DNA of 63,784 nt from a virus: positions 1 to 63,784 of IMG/VR virus record IMGVR_UViG_3300045284_000147. One strand, 5' to 3'. This document shows, piece by piece, positions 6,542 through 14,159 of the stretch. Position 1 is the stretch's first letter; each line of letters starts with the position of its first letter. The notes beneath the pieces are model-generated. The model made no database searches. It was not told the origin of the DNA and was given only the letters and a program-made list of their open reading frames with translations. Made by a program: the position numbers and the translations under genes.

Positions 6542-8358
6542 AATCCTGCGTGGTTGACTTCGAGACCTACTGGTCCGACGAATACTCCGTGTCGAAGATG
6601 ACGACCGAGGCGTACGTACGTGACCCGCGCTTCGAGACCATCCTGTGCGGGTTCAAGACGGGCAACAACCTGCCGCACTGGGTGCCCGGTCCCGAGGTAG
6701 GCGAGCACATCCAGAGGCTCAAGCTCGATGGGTACGCAGTGATCGCGCACCACGCTCACTTCGACGGGTTGATCCTGTCGCACCACTATGGTGTGACACC
6801 TGCGTACTGGATCGACACGCTGTCGATGTCGCGCGTGGTGCACGGGGCCAAGGGTGGCAACTCGCTGGCCGTGCTGGCCGAGAGGCACGGGCTGGGTACC
6901 AAGGGCGACGAGGTGAACGTGGCGAAGGGCATGCGCTACAAGGACTTCAGCAAGAACGCGCTGCTCAACTACGGCATGTACTGCTGCAACGACTGCGACA
7001 TCGAGTACAAGCTCGCCAAGCTGCTGGGCACACGCTTCCAGCGGCAGGAGCTGGACCTGATCGACAAGACCATCCGCATGTTCACCGAGCCGGTGCTGGA
7101 GCTGAACGCACCCAAGCTGGTTAAGTACAAGGAACAGTTGCGCGTGCAGAAGGTGTCGCTGCTGATGCAGGCAGGCGTGCAGCTCGCCGACATCATGAGC
7201 AACCAGAAATTCGCCGAGGTGCTCACCTTCTTGGGTGTGGACATACCAATGAAGGTGAGCAAGACCACCGGCAAGTGGACGTACGCGTTCGCCAAGACCG
7301 ATCCCGGCATGCAGTTGCTTGCCGAGCACCCTGACGATCTTGTGCAGGCAGTGATCGCAGCAAGACTGAATGCAAAATCCACGATCAACGAGACACGGGC
7401 GCAGCGGCTGATCGAGATGGGCGGGCGTGGCACTGCCTGCGTATACATCAACCACGCAGGTGCAGGACAGACGATGCGTGCGTCCGGCGGCGACAAGATG
7501 AACTGGCAGAACTTCCAGCGTGGCGGCGTGCTGCGCGAGTCGGTCGAAGCACCGGACGGATACGAGCTGGTCGTTGGCGACTCCAGTACCATCGAGTCGC
7601 GCATCCTCGACTGGTTAGCCGGGCAGGATGATCAGGTCGAGGCATACCGTGCGTACGATGCAGGCGTGGGGCCGGACATCTACTGTCTGATGGCCGAGAA
7701 AATCTACGGCCGGGTGATCGAGAAGGAGAGAGACCCCGACGAGCGATTCCTTGGCAAGACCACCAAGCTGGGGCTGGGCTTCGGCATGGGGCACGAGAAG
7801 TTCGGGCTGTCGGTCAAGTCTCAATCCAAGGGGAAGATAGTGCTCGCCCCGTTGCAGGCGCTCAACGTCGTCACGATCTATCGGCTGTCGCATAAGCAGG
7901 TAATGAAGCTGCACAAACGGTGCGAGGAAGCCTTGGAGATGATCTCCAGCGGGATCGTGGGCGCGAAGGTGGACTACCGGGGTATCGTGACCACCACCGA
8001 GGACGGACTGCTGCTGCCGAACGGACTGGTGATTAAGTACCGAGACTTGGAGCACGGCGAGGACGGCTGGTCGTACTACGACGGCAAGTCACGGCAGAAG
8101 ATTTACGGAGGGAAGGTAGTAGAGAACATCGTGCAGGCGCTTGCCAGAATAGTCGTGATGTATCAGACTCTGCTGGTGCCGCGCAGGCTGGTGCTGTCGG
8201 TGCATGACGAGGGTGTCTGGTGCGTTCGCATCAAGGACGTGATCGAGACAGAGTTTGAAGTCAGTCGGGCGCTGCGTACCCCACCAGCATGGGCGTCCGA
8301 CTTGCCGTTGAACTGCGAGGTGGGATCACACAAGTCGTATGGAAAGGCTAAACCATGA
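6538..8358 (+). CDS. family A DNA polymerase with 3'-5' exonuclease domain, 606 aa
   Basis: ATG 6538 overlaps the previous stop. The N-terminus carries a DEDD exonuclease motif (VVDFETY, residues 5-11). The C-terminal half has polymerase motifs: motif A with the catalytic Asp at residue 348 (GDSSTIESRILDWLAG), motif B (GKTTKLGLGFGMG, about 405-420) and motif C HDE at residues 556-558 (LSVHDEGVW). The enzyme replicates the phage genome. The length suits the compact phage polA group. Motif A reads DSSTIESR rather than the commoner D-S-Q-I-E-x-R form, but the aspartate and glutamate are kept. It is followed by tightly coupled small genes. Confidence 0.93.
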   Translation: MKSCVVDFETYWSDEYSVSKMTTEAYVRDPRFETILCGFKTGNNLPHWVPGPEVGEHIQRLKLDGYAVIAHHAHFDGLILSHHYGVTPAYWIDTLSMSRVVHGAKGGNSLAVLAERHGLGTKGDEVNVAKGMRYKDFSKNALLNYGMYCCNDCDIEYKLAKLLGTRFQRQELDLIDKTIRMFTEPVLELNAPKLVKYKEQLRVQKVSLLMQAGVQLADIMSNQKFAEVLTFLGVDIPMKVSKTTGKWTYAFAKTDPGMQLLAEHPDDLVQAVIAARLNAKSTINETRAQRLIEMGGRGTACVYINHAGAGQTMRASGGDKMNWQNFQRGGVLRESVEAPDGYELVVGDSSTIESRILDWLAGQDDQVEAYRAYDAGVGPDIYCLMAEKIYGRVIEKERDPDERFLGKTTKLGLGFGMGHEKFGLSVKSQSKGKIVLAPLQALNVVTIYRLSHKQVMKLHKRCEEALEMISSGIVGAKVDYRGIVTTTEDGLLLPNGLVIKYRDLEHGEDGWSYYDGKSRQKIYGGKVVENIVQALARIVVMYQTLLVPRRLVLSVHDEGVWCVRIKDVIETEFEVSRALRTPPAWASDLPLNCEVGSHKSYGKAKP

Positions 8359-8558
8359 AGGGCAACCAACGGAAGTCGGAACTACAACAAGAAACCGAAG
8401 AGCTGCTGCACAAGATGTCACCCGAGCAGGTTCTCATGTTCGCGAAGTTGATACGCAAAGCGTACGTGAGTCAGGTGGCGAAGACCGAGCGCAAGCTCGA
8501 CCCGGCACTGCTGCGCGACATCGACAAGGGCATCGCGCTGCTAACCAACAGGAGTTAA
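8355..8558 (+). CDS. hypothetical protein, 67 aa
   Basis: ATG 8355 overlaps the polymerase stop (ATGA). Helical, charged (SELQQETEELLHKMSPEQVL) and C-terminally basic. No recognised motif. The coupling suggests a small replication accessory protein, by position only. Confidence 0.65.
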   Translation: MKGNQRKSELQQETEELLHKMSPEQVLMFAKLIRKAYVSQVAKTERKLDPALLRDIDKGIALLTNRS

Positions 8559-8560
8559 CC

Positions 8561-8800
8561 GTGTTCGTTTACATCGAGAGCATCAAGAACCCGGCCGTGC
8601 GGTTCGAGGTGCTGGAGTACGACAAGGAAACCAAGATCGGCAAGCTGCGTGGTGGCTTCGGCACGGTGATCACGCGCGACATCAGCAAGGATGAGCTGGT
8701 GAAGCGTGGCTACAAGATCATCAAGTCGGAGACGCCGCTGTCGCTAACCCCGCCCCCGGTCAAGGGGGAAGCCAAGCCCAAAGTTGAAGTGGAGGAGTGA
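8561..8800 (+). CDS. hypothetical protein, 79 aa
   Basis: GTG 8561 has AGGAGTTAACC upstream. The first 60 residues look like a small beta barrel (FVYIESIKNPAVRFEVLEY, then IGKLRGGFGTVITRD). The C-terminus is a Pro/Lys/Glu tail (PPPVKGEAKPKVEVEE). No family assigned; possibly a nucleic-acid-binding accessory. Confidence 0.65.
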   Translation: MFVYIESIKNPAVRFEVLEYDKETKIGKLRGGFGTVITRDISKDELVKRGYKIIKSETPLSLTPPPVKGEAKPKVEVEE

Positions 8801-8876
8801 ACTTCTGACGGGCGCTGCATGGCTGGCCGTATGGTTCGCTCTGTGGCTGCTCGTGCTTTGGGTAATCATGACGTAG
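8784..8876 (+). CDS. possible 30-aa membrane microprotein
   Basis: The gap 8801-8898 holds a short frame ending at TAG 8876 with a strikingly hydrophobic stretch (AAWLAVWFALWLLVLWVIM), enough for one membrane span. No ATG precedes it. The start given is an in-frame TTG inside the upstream gene; a CTG at 8805 six bases after GGAGGAG is an alternative. The start is speculative; the hydrophobic run is what is seen. Confidence 0.25.
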   Translation: MKWRSELLTGAAWLAVWFALWLLVLWVIMT

Positions 8877-8898
8877 TTAACCTAGAAAGGATACACCG

Positions 8899-9453
8899 AT
8901 GCGTAATTTTCTGGCATCAATCCACCCGGTAGGCAGTCACGGCCTGTACATGGTCACGCCGCTGTCGCCTACCGATCCCGGCTACGGTCAACCGGGCTGG
9001 GAGGGTCGTCCCGATCAAGGACTGCCCGGTCACGGTCATCCCGATCAGGGACTGCCCGGCTACGGTCACCCCGATGCCGGTCTGCCGGGCTACGGTCATC
9101 CCGATCAGGGACTGCCCGGCTACGGACACCCCGGCAATCGCCCGCCCGGTAGCTGGGAGGGACGCCCCGAGCAAGGTCTGCCGGGTGGACCGCAGCGTCC
9201 GTCGCAACCCATCGTGATCCCGCCCCCGCCGGGCGTGCCCACGCCACCGATCACGCTGCCGCCAGCTCAACCCGGTCAGGTGTTGCCGCATGGATCGGGC
9301 ATCGTGGTGCCGCTGCCGCAAGGTGTGAACGTGCCGACGCCACAGGAGAACACGCCGCCCGGCCACAAGCCGTACGTGCTGTGGTACGGACCGGGAACGC
9401 AGTCGCAGGTTGTGTTCCTGCCGCCGGGTGGACCCGACGCGCAGCCGAAGTAA
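8899..9453 (+). CDS. Pro/Gly-rich protein with decapeptide repeats, 184 aa
   Basis: ATG 8899 follows AGAAAGGATACACCG. Residues 39-78 are four tandem decapeptides of the form D-(Q/A)-G-L-P-G-(H/Y)-G-H-P. A degenerate unit follows, then a proline-rich segment (VIPPPPGVPTPP) and a GTQSQVVFLPPGG end. No signal peptide or membrane span is clear. Such low-complexity sequence suggests an unstructured or polyproline-type protein. It is odd for an early replication region. Function unknown. Confidence 0.7.
   Translation: MRNFLASIHPVGSHGLYMVTPLSPTDPGYGQPGWEGRPDQGLPGHGHPDQGLPGYGHPDAGLPGYGHPDQGLPGYGHPGNRPPGSWEGRPEQGLPGGPQRPSQPIVIPPPPGVPTPPITLPPAQPGQVLPHGSGIVVPLPQGVNVPTPQENTPPGHKPYVLWYGPGTQSQVVFLPPGGPDAQPK
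9013..9132 (+). repeat. four tandem 30-base coding repeats
   Basis: Near-identical 30-base units encoding D(Q/A)GLPG(H/Y)GHP inside the gene at 8899. Unit to unit differences are mostly third-position changes plus H/Y and Q/A switches, consistent with expansion by slippage or unequal recombination followed by drift. Confidence 0.85.
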
Positions 9454-9468
9454 TCCGAGGAGGATGAC

Positions 9469-9759
9469 ATGCCCAGCTCACCGAACTACGTACGTGACAT
9501 TGCACAGGAAACGCGCACTGCCAAACGGCGTGGCGAGGTGGGCGGGCACAACGCTCCGCATGCGATACGCATGCGTGCGCGTCGGCTGCTGATGAAGAAG
9601 GGGCTGGTGAAGCCGAACGATCACAAGGACGTGGACCACAAGGTCCCGCTGTCGAAGGGTGGCAGTGGCACGGCGGCGTCTAACCTGCGCGTGGTTACCG
9701 ACAACAACAATCGTTCGTTCCCGCGCACCAAGAAGGGCGCGTTGAAAAGGAACACGTGA
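9469..9759 (+). CDS. HNH endonuclease, 96 aa
   Basis: ATG 9469 follows CGAGGAGGATGAC. The C-terminal half carries a compact HNH core: VDHKVPLSKGG, SNLRVVTDNNNRSF, with the Asp-His pair, the central Asn and the final Asn/Arg in the expected order. The N-terminus is basic (RTAKRRGEVGG). HNH proteins nick or cut DNA using one metal ion. In phages they act in packaging, recombination or as homing nucleases. Here it sits between early genes and not beside the terminase, which argues against a packaging role. Confidence 0.8.
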   Translation: MPSSPNYVRDIAQETRTAKRRGEVGGHNAPHAIRMRARRLLMKKGLVKPNDHKDVDHKVPLSKGGSGTAASNLRVVTDNNNRSFPRTKKGALKRNT

Positions 9760-9914
9760 TGCCGAAGGTTCTGGAGAAGCTGAAGGACAAGCTCGTGGCA
9801 CGAGGGATGCCGAAGTCCAATGCGTACGCAGTGGCAACGTCGGCGCTGCAGAAGCAGGGCAAGATGAAGCGCGACTCGCAGGAGTTAACCAAGAAGGGTA
9901 AGGGGGCGAAGTGA
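9759..9914 (+). CDS. hypothetical basic protein, 51 aa
   Basis: ATG 9759 overlaps the HNH stop (TGATG). The product (MPKVLEKLKDKLVARGMPKS...) is short, Lys-rich and helical and ends KKGKGAK. It resembles small phage proteins often seen beside HNH or DNA-metabolism genes, but no family is assigned. Its stop overlaps the next GTG. Confidence 0.6.
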   Translation: MPKVLEKLKDKLVARGMPKSNAYAVATSALQKQGKMKRDSQELTKKGKGAK

Positions 9915-10234
9915 ACGGATATGGGTTTACCGAGAAACAGGCAGTAAAATTCAATAGCTGCAATGCTGTCATCTGTCCTGCATGCGGTGCTGCAGAAACT
10001 CACCAGAGCAGGGTTACTGTTTACGACCGGGGTGAGGATGGACAGGTGGTGACCATGACGATAGTGGGTTCTGGTTTGCAATCCACCAGAGTTCCCAACA
10101 GCGTTGTAGACAACCCCAGTCCCCGCCGTCATGGATTGCGAATCGCGATGACTTGCGAACAATGCGACGACTGTCCTCCCTTGGTTGTGTATCAACACAA
10201 AGGGTTTACCGTAGTAGAGTGGGATGTTAGATGA
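9911..10234 (+). CDS. hypothetical zinc-ribbon protein, 107 aa
   Basis: GTG 9911 overlaps the previous stop (GTGA). Two cysteine pairs, CPAC (about residues 23-26) and CEQCDDC (about 82-88), flank a beta-rich core (VTVYDRGEDGQVVTMTIV), a typical single zinc-ribbon arrangement. Its stop overlaps the start of the nuclease gene that follows. Function unknown. Confidence 0.65.
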   Translation: MNGYGFTEKQAVKFNSCNAVICPACGAAETHQSRVTVYDRGEDGQVVTMTIVGSGLQSTRVPNSVVDNPSPRRHGLRIAMTCEQCDDCPPLVVYQHKGFTVVEWDVR

Positions 10235-10926
10235 GACCGTTGCCTTGGTCGCACTCTGCACTATCGGACTTCAACAACTGCCCTAAAGCGTTCTACGAGA
10301 AGCGCGTTGCGAAGTCGGTAGTCGATCCCCCCAACCTAGCGGGGCAATGGGGAGACTACGTGCACAAGGCGTTCGAGAGTTACCTGCGCAGGTGTACACC
10401 ACGCGAACTCTGCAAGGACATCCCGCTGCCGCCCGACCTTGAGGAGTATCGGGGGTATCTGGAGTCGATCAACCGACTGCCCGGCAACATGCTGGCCGAG
10501 CAGAAGTATGCAATCAACACGCAGATGCAGCCGTGCGCGTTCATGGCTCCCGACGTGTGGTGCCGCAGCATCCTCGACGTGCTGATCATCGACGGTCAAT
10601 CCGCGAGGGTGATAGATCACAAGACCGGGCGGCGTAAGTTCGACACCCGGCAGCTCAAGCTCAATGCGCTGATGGTGTTCATCCACCACCCCGACGTGAT
10701 GGTGGTGCGCACCGGGTTCATGTGGCTGAAGGACAAGCTGTTCGATACCGAAGACTACGTACGCGCGAACGAGGCAACCCTGTGGGGTGAGTTCATGCCC
10801 GACTTGGTTCGCTACAAGACGGCGTTCAAGCAGGAGATGTTCGTGCCCCGGCAGAGCGGCTTGTGCAATGGTTGGTGCCCGGTCACGTCGTGCGAATTCT
10901 GGAAGCCGAAGAAGGCTGGTAGGTAA
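10231..10926 (+). CDS. RecB/Cas4-like PD-(D/E)xK nuclease, 231 aa
   Basis: ATG 10231 overlaps the previous stop. Motifs of the RecB-type nuclease fold appear in order: SALSDFNNCPKAFYEKR (first Cys, 17), VHKAFES, AEQKY, then ILDVL with Asp 116 and VIDHKTG (127-133), which supply the catalytic Asp and Lys. A C-terminal CNGWCPVTSC gives three more cysteines, as in Cas4/AddB nucleases that bind an Fe-S cluster. It probably processes DNA ends in replication or recombination. Expected cofactors are a divalent metal and a 4Fe-4S cluster. Confidence 0.8.
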   Translation: MRPLPWSHSALSDFNNCPKAFYEKRVAKSVVDPPNLAGQWGDYVHKAFESYLRRCTPRELCKDIPLPPDLEEYRGYLESINRLPGNMLAEQKYAINTQMQPCAFMAPDVWCRSILDVLIIDGQSARVIDHKTGRRKFDTRQLKLNALMVFIHHPDVMVVRTGFMWLKDKLFDTEDYVRANEATLWGEFMPDLVRYKTAFKQEMFVPRQSGLCNGWCPVTSCEFWKPKKAGR

Positions 10927-10990
10927 GCAGTAAGTAGTTGATGTTCAAGTTGGACACCCGATAAGGGTGAGCCGCTGCATGGGAGAGACG

Positions 10991-11275
10991 ATGAGTGTCT
11001 GGACAATATGGGGAATGAACGGAGGACCGATGAGCGTACCTGAAGGTGAAGCAGCAGCAGCTTGCGCGATGCTGCGTAGCAAGGAGAAGATCAACCGCGA
11101 CTACCTCGCCGTGCTGATCGAAGCCCAGCAGGGTGAGATCAGTCGGCTGCGGCAAGTCATCCGCTGCGCCGACTACTTCGTCACTGCCGGGCAAGACTCG
11201 CGTTACGACGAGGCACGCAAGGCACTGGTGAATTTCGACAAGGAGAATTCATGTCAACCCCCGAAGGTAAAGTGA
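10991..11275 (+). CDS. hypothetical protein, 94 aa
   Basis: Two starts are plausible: ATG 10991 behind GGGAGAGACG, and ATG 11030 behind GGAGGACCG; the longer is given. The body is a charged helix (SKEKINRDYLAVLIEAQQGEISRL) with a short C-terminal part. No family recognised. The 3' end overlaps the VRR-NUC gene by 25 bases. Confidence 0.6.
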   Translation: MSVWTIWGMNGGPMSVPEGEAAAACAMLRSKEKINRDYLAVLIEAQQGEISRLRQVIRCADYFVTAGQDSRYDEARKALVNFDKENSCQPPKVK

Positions 11276-11589
11276 AGGAGCAGGTGAAGCGGGTGCTCGA
11301 CCAGTTCCGTCCGTACGTGTACGGTCACTGGATTGTGCAGAACGGGATGGGTACACCGACGCTCGACTATATCGGCTGCTGCTGTGGCCTGTACTTCACC
11401 ATCGAGACCAAGGCCGAGGGTCAACACCTGACGCCACGGCAGGAGCACACCGCGCTGTCAACCACAGAGGCTGACGGCACGGTGTTCGCCATCATTGGAA
11501 AGGAAGACTTCGAGCTGCTGGAGCTGGAAGCATGGCTGTACCAGCAGCTCGCGGATCGCGGCTACGTGGAGATCGAACGTGCACATTGA
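11251..11589 (+). CDS. VRR-NUC domain nuclease, 112 aa
   Basis: ATG 11251 follows AAGGAGAATTC. The whole protein is one VRR-NUC domain of the PD-(D/E)xK superfamily. The motifs are EGKVKEQVKRVL at the start, the acidic residue in TLDYIG (Asp 39), the IETKAEG core with Glu-x-Lys at 52-54, and LTPRQ just after. Stand-alone phage VRR-NUC proteins are structure-selective nucleases usually found beside an SNF2-type helicase, exactly as here: the next gene starts inside this one. Confidence 0.85.
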   Translation: MSTPEGKVKEQVKRVLDQFRPYVYGHWIVQNGMGTPTLDYIGCCCGLYFTIETKAEGQHLTPRQEHTALSTTEADGTVFAIIGKEDFELLELEAWLYQQLADRGYVEIERAH

Positions 11590-13132
11590 CAGTACGCACG
11601 GCCGGGTGTTCCTGAAGGCACGGAACCCGGCCATCATCCAGAAGTGCTTACCCGGCGTGGTTGAGACGGTGAACTGGCGGGGTCACAACCTTGCCATCGA
11701 CCACACGCTGGAGAGCACCAAGGTGCTGCGCAATCTCGGCATCAGTGTGCCTTCGCCCATTCGCTACAAGTACAACTGGCCGGGTAGATACGTACCGTTC
11801 AACCACCAGATCGACACGTCGGAGTTCCTGACGCTGCACCGCAAGTGCTTCGTGCTGAGCGAGATGGGCACGGCCAAGTCGGCGAGCGCGCTGTGGGCTG
11901 CGGACTACCTGATGCTTGAGCAGCAGGTGCACAAGGTGATCGTCGTCGCGCCGTTGTCCACGTTGGAGCGTGTATGGCTGGAGGAAATCTTCAACGTGAT
12001 CATGCACCGCACGGCGGTGATCCTGCACGGCACGGCCGAGCGCAGGCTGGAGCTGCTCGATACCGATGCCACGTTCTACATTATCAACTACGAAGGCTTA
12101 GACATCATCCGCCCGGCGCTGGCCAAGCGCGACGACATCGACCTGATGATCATCGATGAGGCAGCGGCATATCGCAACGGCAGCAACCAACGCTACAAGG
12201 TACTGGAGCAGTGCATCCAGCCGAAGCAACGCCTGTGGTTGATGACCGGCACGCCGTGCCCGAACGCGCCGACCGATGCGTGGGCGCTCGCCCGGCTGAT
12301 CGACAAGACCAAGGTGCCGATGTACTTCACATCGTGGAAGCGGCAGACGATGCAGCAGGTATCGACGTACAAGTGGCGCACGCGCCCCGGCTCCAACGAC
12401 ATGGTGTACAACGTGCTGCAACCCGCGATCCGCTTCGCCAAGAAAGATTGCCTCGATCTGCCGCCGGTCACCTACGAATCCCGGCAGGTTGAGATCACAC
12501 CGGAGCAGATGAAGGCGTTCCGGCGCATGCAGCAGTTCATGGTGGCCGAGGCGTCGGGTCACCAGATCGATGCGGTGAACGCGGCCGACAAGATCAACAA
12601 GCTGCGGCAGATTCTGCTGGGCGTGGTGAAGGACCCCGAGACCGGCGAGTACGTGCCGCTGCCCTACAAGCCACGGCTCAACGTACTGCTGGAGTGCATC
12701 GAGCAGGCCAGTGCCAAGGTGATCGTGGTGGTGCCGTTCAAGGGCATCATCCAATCACTCTATGAGAACGTATCAAAGAAGTACACGACGGAGATCGTGA
12801 ACGGCGACGTACCCCCGGCCCGGCGCAACAAAATCTTCACCCGGTTCAAGACGGAGACCCATCCGCACACGCTTCTGTGCCACCCGCAAGTGATGGCGCA
12901 CGGCCTGAACTTGACCGAGGCCGACACGCTGATCTTCTACGGCCCGATCTACAGCAACGACCAGAGTCAGCAGGTGATGGAGCGCATCAACCGGCCGGGC
13001 CAGACGCGGCCGATGACCATCATCCGCATGGGGGGCAACGCACTGGAGTGGGACATCTATCATCTCGTGGAGGATCGAAAACTATCGCAGCAGACAATCT
13101 TGGATTTGTACCTGAAGGTATTGCAATCCTGA
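11579..13132 (+). CDS. SNF2-type DNA helicase/translocase, 517 aa
   Basis: GTG 11579 is chosen because it overlaps the VRR-NUC stop by 11 bases and the sequence from there (HIDSTHGRVFLKA) matches the family. Walker A is SEMGTAKSAS (Lys 100), an unusual GTAKS form of GxGKT/S. Walker B DEAA is at 193-196 and motif III MTGTP near 222. The C-terminal lobe contains QVMAHGLNLTEAD and the ERINRPGQTRPM motif VI. It should be an ATP-driven DNA translocase acting in replication or recombination with the nuclease. Confidence 0.88.
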   Translation: MHIDSTHGRVFLKARNPAIIQKCLPGVVETVNWRGHNLAIDHTLESTKVLRNLGISVPSPIRYKYNWPGRYVPFNHQIDTSEFLTLHRKCFVLSEMGTAKSASALWAADYLMLEQQVHKVIVVAPLSTLERVWLEEIFNVIMHRTAVILHGTAERRLELLDTDATFYIINYEGLDIIRPALAKRDDIDLMIIDEAAAYRNGSNQRYKVLEQCIQPKQRLWLMTGTPCPNAPTDAWALARLIDKTKVPMYFTSWKRQTMQQVSTYKWRTRPGSNDMVYNVLQPAIRFAKKDCLDLPPVTYESRQVEITPEQMKAFRRMQQFMVAEASGHQIDAVNAADKINKLRQILLGVVKDPETGEYVPLPYKPRLNVLLECIEQASAKVIVVVPFKGIIQSLYENVSKKYTTEIVNGDVPPARRNKIFTRFKTETHPHTLLCHPQVMAHGLNLTEADTLIFYGPIYSNDQSQQVMERINRPGQTRPMTIIRMGGNALEWDIYHLVEDRKLSQQTILDLYLKVLQS

Positions 13133-13172
13133 AATAGAACGAGTACGCTTTCGTACACAATAGGAGAACCAG

Positions 13173-13601
13173 ATGGGCACACCCGAAGGACCCGACACGG
13201 ACAAGCTCGTTCGCATCTTCCTCAAGATGCGCAACGCACGAGCCGTGCTAAGCAAGACGTATACCGAGCAGGATGAGGAACTCAAGACCAACATGAAGAC
13301 CGTCGAGATCGAGCTGCTGCGCCGTGCGCAGGAGCAAGGTGTCGAAGGGTTCAAGACGAAGGACGGCACGACGTACATCGCCGAGGAGGTGCACGCATCC
13401 ATCGAGGATTACGACACGTTCACCACGTTCTTGGAAGAACCCGAGTGCGAGGACCCGTACGCATTCTACGAGCAACGTCCCTCGCTCAAGCGCATCAAGG
13501 AATACCAAGCGGATCACGACGGCGCTGCGCCGCCGGGCATCCGCTTGTTCCGCGAGAACCGCATGCGTGTGCGTGCATCCAAGAATGGGGAGGACAAGTG
13601 A
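13173..13601 (+). CDS. hypothetical protein, 142 aa
   Basis: ATG 13173 lies behind AATAGGAGAACCAG. Mostly helical and charged. The first 60 residues may form a coiled coil (VRIFLKMRNARAVLSKTYTEQ); after that comes an acidic central part (EEPECEDPYAF) and a basic C-terminus. Conserved-looking but unrecognised. The stop overlaps the exonuclease start. Confidence 0.7.
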   Translation: MGTPEGPDTDKLVRIFLKMRNARAVLSKTYTEQDEELKTNMKTVEIELLRRAQEQGVEGFKTKDGTTYIAEEVHASIEDYDTFTTFLEEPECEDPYAFYEQRPSLKRIKEYQADHDGAAPPGIRLFRENRMRVRASKNGEDK

Positions 13602-14155
13602 GTATCGAAGTGATGGTTGATCTGGAGACGATGAGCACGAACAGCCATGCATCCATCGTCTCAATCGGTGCGGTTAAGTTCGATCCGCACGGCAAGGTGG
13701 GCGTGCTGGGTGACCCCAGCAATTCCGAGTACAAGCCGTTCTTCTGCACCGTCGATCTGGTGAGCTGTATCGACGCCGGGATGCACGTGTCGGGGCAGAC
13801 GGTCATGTGGTGGCTGGAACAGGAGAAGGCCGCACAGACATCCTTGAAGGGTGAGCCGCACTGGCCCATCGAGAAAGCTCTCGGTGAGTTCTGGATTTGG
13901 TTCGGTGGTACGTCGGTACCGACGTGGGGAAACGGTGCTGACTTCGATTGCGTGGTGCTGAACAATGCGTACGAGAGACTGCACGGCGCAGCACCATTCA
14001 CCTACCACCACCGTCGTTGCTTTCGTACCATGAAGGCGTTGTTCCCTGATGTGACCTACGTGAAGCCGGTGCTGGCACACCACGCACTGAGCGATGCGGA
14101 AGCGCAGGCAGTGCATTTGCAGAAGCTGTTCAATTTCATCAACCAGAAGGGGTAA
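13598..14155 (+). CDS. 3'-5' exonuclease, RNase T/DnaQ-like, 185 aa
   Basis: GTG 13598 overlaps the previous stop (GTGA). The DEDD exonuclease motifs are visible: VDLETMSTN (Asp and Glu of motif I) followed by SIVSIGAV, then GNGADFDCVVL (motif II Asp) and HHALSDAEAQA (motif III His and Asp). This arrangement matches the Rv2179c/RNase T-like group common in phages. It would trim single-stranded 3' ends of DNA or RNA. Confidence 0.85.
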   Translation: MSIEVMVDLETMSTNSHASIVSIGAVKFDPHGKVGVLGDPSNSEYKPFFCTVDLVSCIDAGMHVSGQTVMWWLEQEKAAQTSLKGEPHWPIEKALGEFWIWFGGTSVPTWGNGADFDCVVLNNAYERLHGAAPFTYHHRRCFRTMKALFPDVTYVKPVLAHHALSDAEAQAVHLQKLFNFINQKG

Positions 14156-14159
14156 CAAA

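Noticed and set aside
13132-13173. GTACG-CTTT-CGTAC hairpin as a terminator before the 142-aa gene
   Set aside because: Only five pairs and no U tract; more likely incidental or a minor leader structure.
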